From Flavobacteriales bacterium (GTDB taxonomy: Bacteria; Bacteroidota; Bacteroidia; Flavobacteriales; CAJXXR01): a stretch of DNA of 64,000 nucleotides. Positions within the stretch are counted from its first letter, which is position 1. Every line of letters begins with the position of its first letter. The translations under genes and the position numbers were made by a program. The notes beneath the pieces were generated by a model. That model made no database searches and had not been told where the DNA came from. It saw nothing but the letters and a program-made list of their open reading frames with translations. This document shows positions 50,558 to 59,472 of this stretch, one piece after another. Location of the stretch: the NCBI GenBank assembly GCA_025210805.1, contig JAOAQX010000032.1, positions 1 through 64,000 on the forward strand. Direction: 5' to 3'.

Positions 50558-50636
50558 AATTTTAGTGTTTTTGCCCTTTAGCGGGTGCAATATTATGTTT
50601 TTATTTTGTTTTAAACAATATTTAGCTAAAAAAATA

Positions 50637-51365
50637 TTAATGAAAAATTCGATCTAGAAAGATTCCTGTTGCCATAGCCACATTTAAAGACTCCGATAAA
50701 GTATTGGAATGTGCATCAATTCTAATTTTTTTGTCAGCCTGTTCCAAGATATTTGGGCGGATTCCATTTGCTTCATTTCCCATAATTAAAATACCTTTTT
50801 CAGGAAAATCTCCAGCTTTTAGAGCTTCGCCATCCATCACCGTTCCAAAACTTGGAAGCTCAATATTGGATAAAAAATGATCAGGAACTTCAGAGATTGT
50901 AATATTTCCAATAGCACCCATAGAAGCTTGAACCGTTTTGGGTTGATAAGGATCTGTAGTTCCTTTGGTGTAAAAAATTTGTTTGATACCATACCAGTCT
51001 GCTAAACGGATAATAGTCCCAAGGTTTCCAGGGTCGTTTACTTGATCCAATAAAATACTCCATTCCGATATTTCTGAAGTATTAATAGCTTCTTCAGGTA
51101 TTTTTACAATAGCAATACCATCGTCAGCCTGAGACATATTGGAAATAGAATCTAATTCTTCTTTTGAAATTAAGTGAAAATTAGTATTTTGATATTGCGT
51201 AAATTGGTTCCATTCTTGTAAAGAAAACAGATGTTCTACTTCAAGATTAGACTGCAAGAGTGTGTCGATGGTTTTTTTCCCTTCGGCGATAAATCGGTTT
51301 TCTTTATATCTAATCTTTTTTCTTTGGAGAGATTGTATGTACTTTTGTTTAGCTTTTGATAACAT
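50637..51365 (-). CDS. SpoU/TrmH-family RNA 2'-O-methyltransferase
   Basis: A 242-aa SPOUT enzyme. The N-terminal substrate-binding domain (1-90) contains NRFIAEGKKTIDTLL. SPOUT motifs follow: motif 1 LLDQVNDPGNLGTIIRLADW, motif 2 GILIMGNEANGI and motif 3 SESLNVAMATGIFLDRI, which form the trefoil knot and bind SAM. Target (tRNA or 23S rRNA) unknown. Its start codon is only 13 bp from the divergent tamL start. Confidence 0.93.
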   Translation of the reverse strand: MLSKAKQKYIQSLQRKKIRYKENRFIAEGKKTIDTLLQSNLEVEHLFSLQEWNQFTQYQNTNFHLISKEELDSISNMSQADDGIAIVKIPEEAINTSEISEWSILLDQVNDPGNLGTIIRLADWYGIKQIFYTKGTTDPYQPKTVQASMGAIGNITISEVPDHFLSNIELPSFGTVMDGEALKAGDFPEKGILIMGNEANGIRPNILEQADKKIRIDAHSNTLSESLNVAMATGIFLDRIFH

Positions 51366-51378
51366 ACCACGTATTTGA

Positions 51379-53673
51379 ATGAAACGAATGATAGCGAATA
51401 AAATTATTCTGGGTAAAATTATACGATTCCTTTTTATTTTAGGGCTGTCTGCTCATTTTTTGTCATGTAGTGTTACTAAAGGGGTTCCAGAAACCCAATC
51501 TATTCTTACGGGTTTAGAGATTTTTATTGACGGAAAAAAAAGTCAGGATGAAGAAATCCTTTCATATATCAAGCAAAAGCCTAAGAAAAAGTTCATGGGT
51601 CTCAAAAATGTAAAAGTCCTATATGATCCGGCTGCTACAGAGAATTCAAGAGAACAGCTACATTTTTATTTTAAAAATAAATCCTATTTCCAAAACCGTG
51701 TAACGGTTGAAGAAATTACCAAAAAACGAAAAACGAAAGTAATCTATAGAGTTTACAGAGGAAAATCTTATCCTGTTTCTCAAATGGATAAAACAGGAAT
51801 AAAAGATTCGGCGATTGCCCATTTGATAGAACGATTTCCTTATGAAAATAGACTAAGAGAAGGTGATGCCTACGATTATTGGAAAATAGCAGAGGAACGA
51901 CTACACATTAAAAAATTATTGGCAAGTAAAGGATATTTTGATTTTAATGAAAATAATATCCGTTTTGTTGCGGATACTTTGGGTAAAAATGGAAATGTTG
52001 AACTTAGATATCTTATTCATAGGAGAATATCTGAGGATTCTGTGGTTTCTAATTTTAAAAAATATACCTATGAAGATATTTATATCAGATTGATTGATTC
52101 TAAGTCAGATGCTGTAGTAAAGATTGATACAGTAAAGTATCCTGAACTCACCATTTACTTAGAAAACAATAAGCCTTTTCCTTTAAAAAAACAGGTAATT
52201 ACTTCAAGTCTTTTGTTCAAAAAAGGGGACTTATATAATAGAGAAGCAATAGATTTAACCTATTCTAAGCTCAATAATTTGAATGTATTTGAGCAAATTA
52301 GAATTAATATATCTGAGTCATCACCTCAAAATATTGCCATTTTTATAGAACTCAACGAACAAAAACGCTATTCTCAGACACAACTTTTGGAAGGGATCCA
52401 CCATACTGGAGCATTTGGTATTTCTGGAAGAATAGAGCTTACGAGGCGTAATCTATTTAGAGGAGGGGAAACCTGGGGAGTAAAGTTATTTGGATCCATG
52501 AGGGGAGATCTCAATAATTTGGGGGAAAATGAAAGATTCAACTTTTTCAGTATTCATTCCTATGGTCTTGAAACGGATATCACATTCCCGAAAATTTTAT
52601 CTCCGTTTAATACCCAGAAACTATTTCCACCCACCAGTTATGCTAAAACAAAGGTAGCATTGAGTTTTAATAGATTCAAAAACCCTTTGTATGGAAGGGT
52701 AGAGTCGAGTGCTTATTTTGGTTATTCTTGGAAATTTGGAAAAACAGGGCATCAACTAAATCCTGTTCAGATCAACTTTATTAGAATGGATGAAAACTCT
52801 GATTTATCAGGTTTTTCGGGTCCAGAGATTCAACAGAATTTTTCCAATTTTGCCAACCCATCTACCAGTTATGTATTTACTTATAATAATCAAAATCCAA
52901 GAAAATCACTAGATTATGATTACTTTATAGGACGGGTGGAATTTAGTGGAAATATACTCAGAACCTTAGGTAATCTTACGAGTATTTTTAAGACTACAGA
53001 AGAGGGTACTTATACCGTTTTGGGAATTCCATTTTCTCAATACATCAAACTAGATTTGGATTATCGACATTTTTTTAAGTTTGGAACGAAAACAGAATTA
53101 GGAGTTCGGATGTTTACCGGTCTTGGAATCCCTTACGGAAATTCTGTATCACTACCGTTTAACAAGCAATATACTATTGGAGGTTCTAACGATATTCGTG
53201 CTTTTCCTCCTATAGTCTCAGAACCTGGAGAATACAGCGATAACAATCGCCTCAATTATTCCGCAGATATTAAATTAGAGCTTAATGTTGAATATCGTTT
53301 TGCCATCTATGAATCCTTTAAAGGAGCATTTTTTGTAGATGCAGGAAATGTTTGGGATTTAAGAGAATCTCGTGATAATGAAGGGAATTTATTGAGACCA
53401 GGAGCAACTTTCGCTTTAGATAATTTCTATACCCAATTGTACTTGGGTACAGGAGTTGGTTTAAGATTCGATTTCGATTTTGCTGTTTTTAGAGTCGATT
53501 TAGGATATCCGCTTTATGATCCTACTTTGGGTAAAAGAAATCCAAATTACGACAAAAATCAACCAGGGAGTCAAGAGTATATCTCACTACCAAGATCTGA
53601 AAGGTGGATTATTAATCAGCCTTTTACCACTTCTAATGTTCAGCTAAATATTGGAATTGGATATCCTTTTTAG
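51379..53673 (+). CDS. tamL: TamL-type Omp85 outer-membrane lipoprotein
   Basis: A 764-aa BamA/TamA-family protein. N-terminal lipobox (HFLSC) and the TamL-like SVTKGVPE follow a hydrophobic helix. POTRA domains cover about 45-340 and a 16-strand-type barrel runs to the C-terminus (GGSNDIRAFPP is the conserved L6 region; final aromatic strand QLNIGIGYPF). In Bacteroidota TamL, with TamB, helps insert outer-membrane or surface proteins. No tamB is adjacent. ATG 51379 or 51388 may start it. Confidence 0.88.
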   Translation: MKRMIANKIILGKIIRFLFILGLSAHFLSCSVTKGVPETQSILTGLEIFIDGKKSQDEEILSYIKQKPKKKFMGLKNVKVLYDPAATENSREQLHFYFKNKSYFQNRVTVEEITKKRKTKVIYRVYRGKSYPVSQMDKTGIKDSAIAHLIERFPYENRLREGDAYDYWKIAEERLHIKKLLASKGYFDFNENNIRFVADTLGKNGNVELRYLIHRRISEDSVVSNFKKYTYEDIYIRLIDSKSDAVVKIDTVKYPELTIYLENNKPFPLKKQVITSSLLFKKGDLYNREAIDLTYSKLNNLNVFEQIRINISESSPQNIAIFIELNEQKRYSQTQLLEGIHHTGAFGISGRIELTRRNLFRGGETWGVKLFGSMRGDLNNLGENERFNFFSIHSYGLETDITFPKILSPFNTQKLFPPTSYAKTKVALSFNRFKNPLYGRVESSAYFGYSWKFGKTGHQLNPVQINFIRMDENSDLSGFSGPEIQQNFSNFANPSTSYVFTYNNQNPRKSLDYDYFIGRVEFSGNILRTLGNLTSIFKTTEEGTYTVLGIPFSQYIKLDLDYRHFFKFGTKTELGVRMFTGLGIPYGNSVSLPFNKQYTIGGSNDIRAFPPIVSEPGEYSDNNRLNYSADIKLELNVEYRFAIYESFKGAFFVDAGNVWDLRESRDNEGNLLRPGATFALDNFYTQLYLGTGVGLRFDFDFAVFRVDLGYPLYDPTLGKRNPNYDKNQPGSQEYISLPRSERWIINQPFTTSNVQLNIGIGYPF

Positions 53674-53702
53674 GTCATGTTGTTCAAATAAGGAAAGCAA
53701 AA

Positions 53703-53729
53703 TTGTACAATCTCTTTTTCTTACTTTTG
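53703..53729 (+). promoter_or_regulatory. Promoter of the miaA-M23-TonB run
   Basis: TTG at 53703-53705, 16-nt spacer and TACTTTTG at 53722-53729, 21 bp before miaA. Confidence 0.6.
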
Positions 53730-53750
53730 TGTTTTATTTAAAAAAAACTG

Positions 53751-54656
53751 ATGAAAAAACCATTTCTTGTTTTATTAACAGGTCCAACCGCCATTGGAAA
53801 AACTAATTTGAGCGTAGAATTGGCAAAATATTTTGGTACAGAAATATTATCATGTGATTCTCGTCAGTTTTTTGAGGGAATGTCTATTGGAACTGCTGTG
53901 CCAAGTGAAAAAGAAATGCAAGATGTAAAACACCATTTTGTTCAGCATTTATCACTTGATGAGCATTATTCCGTTGGTAAATTTGAAAGAGATGCTCTAC
54001 AGATTTTAGAACAATTGTTTCAAAAAAAGAATATCGCTTTTCTTGTAGGAGGTTCTGGTTTATATTATTCGGCATTACTGGAAGGGATTGATGATATTCC
54101 GCCCATTGAACAAGAAACTAGAGATCGGGTAGAACTTCTTTTTGCACAAAAAGGCTTAGTAGGTCTTCAAGAACTGGTAAAAGAAATAGATCCAGAATTT
54201 TGGGCACAAGTGGATCAACAAAACCATAGAAGATTGATGCGTCCTATTGAAATGTATTGGCAAACAGGAAAAAATTTAAGTTATTATCAAAAAAACAAAA
54301 AGGCGAAAGAACGACCTTTTAGCGTATTGAAAATAGCTCTTCAGAGAGAAAGAGAAGAACTTTATGAACGTATTAATCATCGGGTAGACTTGATGATGGA
54401 AGAGGGATTAGAAAACGAAGTTAGAGAGTTGATTAATCATCAACACAGACAAGCACTTCAAACTGTGGGATACAAAGAGTTTTTTGATTTTTTTGACAAT
54501 AAAATAGATCGAAAAACCTGTGTGGAGAAAATAAAACAAAACACACGAAGATATGCAAAAAGACAAATGACTTGGTTTAGAAGAGATAAAGAAATGCAGT
54601 TCTTTCATCCCTCGGAAAAGCAAGAAATAATACAATTTATAGAAAAATATTTATGA
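53751..54656 (+). CDS. miaA: tRNA dimethylallyltransferase
   Basis: A 301-aa enzyme adding dimethylallyl to A37 of tRNAs reading UNN codons. P-loop GPTAIGKTNLSVELAK, SCDSRQFFEGMSIGTA, GGSGLYYSALLEG and the C-terminal TVGYKEFFDFF, TRRYAKRQMTWFR. It uses DMAPP, the product of idi in this same window. Its stop overlaps the next start (ATGA). Confidence 0.97.
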   Translation: MKKPFLVLLTGPTAIGKTNLSVELAKYFGTEILSCDSRQFFEGMSIGTAVPSEKEMQDVKHHFVQHLSLDEHYSVGKFERDALQILEQLFQKKNIAFLVGGSGLYYSALLEGIDDIPPIEQETRDRVELLFAQKGLVGLQELVKEIDPEFWAQVDQQNHRRLMRPIEMYWQTGKNLSYYQKNKKAKERPFSVLKIALQREREELYERINHRVDLMMEEGLENEVRELINHQHRQALQTVGYKEFFDFFDNKIDRKTCVEKIKQNTRRYAKRQMTWFRRDKEMQFFHPSEKQEIIQFIEKYL

Positions 54657-56341
54657 TAAAAAAAATCATCTTTTTATTCCTACTCCTCAGTCAGTTTGCA
54701 TGGAGTCAAACAAATTGGGAAAAAAAACTAAGTAAATACCACTTTGTACCACCAGTGAATTTCCCCATGAAACTATCGGGAAATTTTTGTGAATTACGTT
54801 CCAATCATTTCCATGGCGGATTAGATATTAAAACAGGAGGAGTAGAGGGAAAAAAGGTTGTTTCTATTGCCGATGGATATATTTCGAGGATAAAAATTTC
54901 TCCATACGGATACGGAAAAGCATTATATATCCACCATCCTGAATCTGGGATTACTAGTGTTTATGCGCATCTTCAAAAGTTCAACCCTCAAATAGATCGT
55001 TTTATAAAATCGTATCAAAAAAGAAATAAGAAGAATGAAGTTGATTTAACCGTTAAGGAAGGCAAATTACCCATAAAACAAGGAGGGAAAATAGGTCTTT
55101 CTGGAAATTCTGGAGGTTCTGGAGGTCCACATTTGCATTTTGAGGTAAGAAATATGGCAAATCAGCACCCTATAAATCCTCAGTATGTTTTTAAAAAAGT
55201 GAGCGACAAAATACCACCAGATATTTCATCTTTAATGGTGTATGATTTCGCTTCAGATGCAGAGGGACTCATTAATCGTCGTGAAAAATTCACCTTTAAG
55301 GAAACAGGAAGCGGAAAATATATGATTTCAGACACGCTTAAAACGACTGGATTTCCTGCCTTTGGAATAAAAATTTATGATCGGGCAAATGGTGCAAAAA
55401 ACAAAAACGGATTTTATAGCCTAGATTATTATGTGGATAATCAAAAGGCGTTTTCAGTACTTATGGACGAGTATTCTTATGCAGAAAGTAGATACATAAA
55501 TGCTTTAGTAGATTACGATTTTTTAAAAAAAGCGAAAGAAAGATTTTTAAGACTATTTCCTATGCCGAATATGAAATTGAGTGTCATAGATTATGATAAG
55601 CAAATACTGTTTAAAGAAATAGAGGACAATCTTGTGCATCAGGCAAAAGTGATTGTAAAAGATATAAAAGGAAATATTTCGGTAGCACAGTGGAAGTTTA
55701 AAAAATCTAGAGAAGAAAAAAATAGCTCCTTAAAAGAAGGACTCAATTTATCTTATAAAGAAGCTTCTATTGTTGATGAAAAAGGAATTGAAATGGCGTT
55801 TTCGTCTAAGAGTTTATATCACGATATCGCTTTTACACTAGATACCCAATGGGTAAAAGGTATTCCTAAAGTAGATATTGAACCTGAGAACTATGGAATT
55901 CATAAGAAAATAAAAATTGAAATGGATTGCCCAGAGAAATTACTCTCTAGAATTCATAAGCTTTGTTTTGTGTTTAATGGAAGTTATCAAAAGGCCCGTT
56001 TTGAAGGCAAGCGAATTTTTATAAAAACAAGGAATCTCAAAGATTTCACCTTAGATTATGATAATGACCGACCTTATATCAAAATCTTAAATTTCAAGAA
56101 AGGGCAAAATCTTACAAAAAAGAAAAAGATCATTATAAAAGGATTAGATTTACAATCTGGCATAAAAAAATATGAAGCAAAACTCAACGGAAAATGGGTT
56201 ATTGTAGACTATGATGCCAAAAGGAATCGTTTTTACCATTATTTTGAAAATAAGCCAAATGGAAAAAAACATCAGTTTAGTTTTCAAATAACCGACAATT
56301 GTGGCAATTCTAAAATCATAAAAACAGAATTTATCCGTTAG
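54653..56341 (+). CDS. Exported M23-family peptidase
   Basis: A 562-aa protein with signal peptide (IIFLFLLLSQFAWSQ). The LytM-type zinc site is spread over residues about 50-165: NHFHGGLDI (HxxxD) and PHLHFEVRN (HxH). The C-terminal 400 residues are beta-rich Ig-like modules. Family members cut peptidoglycan cross-links, and all zinc ligands are present, so it is likely active. It is translationally coupled to miaA and precedes the TonB receptor by 12 bp. Confidence 0.92.
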   Translation: MIKKIIFLFLLLSQFAWSQTNWEKKLSKYHFVPPVNFPMKLSGNFCELRSNHFHGGLDIKTGGVEGKKVVSIADGYISRIKISPYGYGKALYIHHPESGITSVYAHLQKFNPQIDRFIKSYQKRNKKNEVDLTVKEGKLPIKQGGKIGLSGNSGGSGGPHLHFEVRNMANQHPINPQYVFKKVSDKIPPDISSLMVYDFASDAEGLINRREKFTFKETGSGKYMISDTLKTTGFPAFGIKIYDRANGAKNKNGFYSLDYYVDNQKAFSVLMDEYSYAESRYINALVDYDFLKKAKERFLRLFPMPNMKLSVIDYDKQILFKEIEDNLVHQAKVIVKDIKGNISVAQWKFKKSREEKNSSLKEGLNLSYKEASIVDEKGIEMAFSSKSLYHDIAFTLDTQWVKGIPKVDIEPENYGIHKKIKIEMDCPEKLLSRIHKLCFVFNGSYQKARFEGKRIFIKTRNLKDFTLDYDNDRPYIKILNFKKGQNLTKKKKIIIKGLDLQSGIKKYEAKLNGKWVIVDYDAKRNRFYHYFENKPNGKKHQFSFQITDNCGNSKIIKTEFIR

Positions 56342-56353
56342 GGATTACTAGTT

Positions 56354-58759
56354 ATGAAACACAGTTTTTTATTTTTCTTTTTGATTATTCTCTCTCAATC
56401 ATTTGCTCAAACAGGAACATTGATAGGAACCATTACGGATAAAAACAATAAACCTATTTCGGAAACTCACGTAATTTCAGGAAAAGCAACGGCATTATCA
56501 AATGAATTAGGAAAATATGAATTAGAATTACCTGTGGGAACTCACAAGGTGTCATATTCTACAGTTTCTCATCATAAAAAGGAAGTCCTCGTAAGTATTT
56601 TTGCTAATCAGAATACGGCTCAACATATTGTGCTGGAAGAAAAAGTAGAAGGACTTGGAGAAGTAACAGTTACTGACCGATCAGAAAACCGTACCACCAA
56701 TACTACAGAGGTAAAAGTGAAAGATATAAATAAAATATCAGGTGTAAACCAAGGCGTAGAAGGTATGATTCGTTCTATCTCGGCTTCTACCACTACCAAT
56801 AATGAGTTGAGTTCTCAGTACTCTGTAAGAGGTGGAAATTTTGATGAAAATCTTATTTATGTAAATGGATTAGAAATCTACCGCCCATTTTTAGTACGTT
56901 CGGGTAAACAAGAAGGATTGAGTTTTATTAATTCTGATATGGTAGAAAGCATCCGATTTTCAGCGGGAGGTTTTGGAGCAGAATATGGGGATAAAATGGC
57001 TTCTGTTTTGGATATCACTTATCGCCGACCAGAAAAATTTGGACTACAAGGAAATATGAGTTTCCAAGGTGGAGGAATTACCATTGGGTCACCATTGAAA
57101 ATAAAAGAAAATAAGCTTACCTTCTTGGGGAGTTTTAGATATAAAAATCCAGCTTTTATTCTTAAATCCTTAGATACACAAGGAGATTATAGACCTCAGT
57201 TTTTTGATGCGCAGGCTTATGTTCACTATGATCTGAATGCCGTTTCTAGTCTATCTTTTTTAGGAAATTATAGCAGAAACAATTATCAATTTATTCCCTC
57301 TACTCGTACTACAAGCTTTGGAACAGTACAGGATATCAAGCAGCTTCGTGTGGTTTTTGAAGGGCAAGAAATAGACGATTACGAAAGTGCAAATTTGGCT
57401 TTAAAATATCAAAGAAATATTGATGAAAACACGGAAATAAGTGCACAATACAGCCATTTTAGAACCGTTGAGCAAGAATTTTATGATATTGATGGTTATT
57501 ATATTTTAGGGCAAGTAGATAATAATCCAGGTTCAGAAAATTTTGGTAATGTTTCAAATATCACTGGAGTAGGAGAGTATCTTAATCATGCAAGAAACAG
57601 GTTTTCGGCTCAAGTAAATAGAGTATCCTTAAATTTCAAAAAGGAAAACCCCGATGAAAAATCACAATGGAAAGCAGGGCTTTCGTTTCAAAATGATGCC
57701 ATTAATGATCGATTGGATGAATGGCGATATATTGATTCGCTAGGTTTTAGTACCAATGGAGAAAATGATGCACTTGAGTTGGATAGAAAAGTATTTGCAA
57801 AAAACACCTTGAATTCTAACAGATTTTTTGGTTTTGCAAGCTATAAAACCCAATGGGAAAATGCAAAAAAAGAACATTGGACACTAAATGCAGGAATACG
57901 AGCAAATTATTGGGATTATAATCAAGAATTTTTTGTTTCCCCAAGGTTGCATATGAGTTATAAACCAAAAATGAAAAGGGATATGATTTTTAAATGGAGC
58001 TTAGGTTCCTATAATCAAAGTCCTTTTTATAGGGAACTTAGAGATTTAAAAGGGCAATTGAATCCTGATATTCGTTCTCAAAAATCGGTACAATCTACCT
58101 TGGCAAATGATTATGAGCTTACCCTTTTTGGAAGACCTTTTAAGATGACAACTGAGTTGTATTTTAAATATCTCTGGGATGTAATTCCTTACCAAATGGA
58201 GAATTTACTGATTAAATACTATGCGCACAACAATGCAGTAGGTTATAGTACTGGTTTAGAATGGAGGCTCAATGGCGAAATTGTAAAAGGCTCTGAATCT
58301 TTTGTGAGTTTAGCACTCATGAGAAATATGGAAGATGTAGAGGGCGATAATTTTGGTTTTATTCCCAAACCTACAGATCGTGCTTTAAGTGTGAGTATGT
58401 TTTATCAAGACCATTTGAATAAAAATGAAGATATTAGATTTAGTCTTGCCGCTTCTTATGCAACAGGTTTACCCTTTGGACCCAATGAATCTGAACGAAA
58501 GGAACAAATTTTGAGGATTCCATCATACAAAAGAGTAGATATTGGATTTTCTTACGCCTTGAAAAAACAAGACGAAATAAAGACCAGTTTTTTAAAACAC
58601 TTTGATCAAGTTTGGTTTACTGTAGAGGTTTTTAACCTTTTGGCAATAAATAATACCCAAAGTTATCTTTGGATAAAGGACGCTAAACAACAAGAATTTG
58701 CTGTTCCGAACTATTTAACAGGGCGTTTGCTAAACCTGAAATTGAACTTTGAGCTGTAA
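56354..58759 (+). CDS. TonB-dependent receptor with CarboxypepD_reg-like N-terminus
   Basis: An 801-aa outer-membrane receptor. Signal peptide (FLFFFLIILSQSFAQ), a carboxypeptidase-regulatory-like domain (about 20-97, GTLIGTITDKNNKPISETHV), plug domain (98-220, YSVRGGNFDENLIYVNGLEI), then a 22-strand barrel. Aromatic C-terminal residue missing (ends KLNFEL). No SusD partner follows, so it is not a Sus-type glycan locus. The ligand is unknown. Last gene of the miaA run. Confidence 0.93.
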   Translation: MKHSFLFFFLIILSQSFAQTGTLIGTITDKNNKPISETHVISGKATALSNELGKYELELPVGTHKVSYSTVSHHKKEVLVSIFANQNTAQHIVLEEKVEGLGEVTVTDRSENRTTNTTEVKVKDINKISGVNQGVEGMIRSISASTTTNNELSSQYSVRGGNFDENLIYVNGLEIYRPFLVRSGKQEGLSFINSDMVESIRFSAGGFGAEYGDKMASVLDITYRRPEKFGLQGNMSFQGGGITIGSPLKIKENKLTFLGSFRYKNPAFILKSLDTQGDYRPQFFDAQAYVHYDLNAVSSLSFLGNYSRNNYQFIPSTRTTSFGTVQDIKQLRVVFEGQEIDDYESANLALKYQRNIDENTEISAQYSHFRTVEQEFYDIDGYYILGQVDNNPGSENFGNVSNITGVGEYLNHARNRFSAQVNRVSLNFKKENPDEKSQWKAGLSFQNDAINDRLDEWRYIDSLGFSTNGENDALELDRKVFAKNTLNSNRFFGFASYKTQWENAKKEHWTLNAGIRANYWDYNQEFFVSPRLHMSYKPKMKRDMIFKWSLGSYNQSPFYRELRDLKGQLNPDIRSQKSVQSTLANDYELTLFGRPFKMTTELYFKYLWDVIPYQMENLLIKYYAHNNAVGYSTGLEWRLNGEIVKGSESFVSLALMRNMEDVEGDNFGFIPKPTDRALSVSMFYQDHLNKNEDIRFSLAASYATGLPFGPNESERKEQILRIPSYKRVDIGFSYALKKQDEIKTSFLKHFDQVWFTVEVFNLLAINNTQSYLWIKDAKQQEFAVPNYLTGRLLNLKLNFEL

Positions 58760-58850
58760 AGAGAAAACAGTTTAGCAATTTTTTTGTGATATAGAATTTT
58801 GCTATTTCCAATTCAATGTATTTAAAAGTGTCTAAGATATCTTCAGAAAA

Positions 58851-59468
58851 TCAATTATCCTCATGTAAGTAGAAATCTCTTTCGATTATTTCACCTGTTT
58901 TCCCATCAATAATGATGGTTTCTCTTCTGCCGTATTCTTTTCTATATGATACTTCCCAGATAGGCTTATCACCGTCAATTCCTCTAGAAATATTGGTATT
59001 TTTGTTATAGGGATCAATCAGGTCTTTTTCTTTTTTGAGAAGTTCTAGGACTTGCTCGAAGCTAAAATCAAAAGGTTCGTCATAATTTATTTCTTCTATG
59101 AGTTCTCCTTTTTTATTATAGGTTTTCCAAATACCAATCTGAAATGAACTAATTTTATTTCTAAAGCCAACTGTTTTTAATATACCATTAAAATAGAACT
59201 CTTTATAGAGGTAAAAGTGCTTTTTTTCTGGTGTAAAATAATATTCTAAATATATTTTAGAACTATTAAGCCCCGAATAAAATTGTTTAACAGAGTATCC
59301 ATTTTCTAATACAAAGCTATAGTTACCATTCACTTGGTTTTTCTCAAATTTTTTGATATCAAATTTTTCTGTAGTCATTTCTTTTTTTTGATGGTTGCTT
59401 TTTTGTTTCGTGTTTTGAGCTTGACAGGATACGAGTATCATGATTAGCAAAAAGATAGTTTTTTTCAT
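58851..59468 (-). CDS. Lipoprotein, candidate immunity protein
   Basis: A 205-aa protein with lipobox (ILVSC, Cys15). The middle holds MORN-like strands (LYKEFYFNGILKTVGFRNKI, GIWKTYNKKGELIEEINYD) and the end has a PepSY-like strand pair (ETIIIDGKTGEIIERDFYL). It starts 4 bp after the stop codon of the TssD-metzincin gene. A periplasmic lipoprotein directly behind a secreted protease suits an immunity protein that blocks the enzyme in kin. That role is inferred from position only. Confidence 0.65.
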   Translation of the reverse strand: MKKTIFLLIMILVSCQAQNTKQKSNHQKKEMTTEKFDIKKFEKNQVNGNYSFVLENGYSVKQFYSGLNSSKIYLEYYFTPEKKHFYLYKEFYFNGILKTVGFRNKISSFQIGIWKTYNKKGELIEEINYDEPFDFSFEQVLELLKKEKDLIDPYNKNTNISRGIDGDKPIWEVSYRKEYGRRETIIIDGKTGEIIERDFYLHEDN

Positions 59469-59472
59469 AATA

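Noticed and set aside
50380-50565. Plus-strand ORF of 61 aa with VAGFEPAASTSQTW
   Set aside because: It is the antisense of tRNA-Pro. This peptide is a well-known artefact of translating tRNA genes.
58773-58804. TAGCAA/TTGCTA hairpin as terminator of the TonB receptor gene
   Set aside because: Only six paired bases with a large loop and no T tract after the stem.
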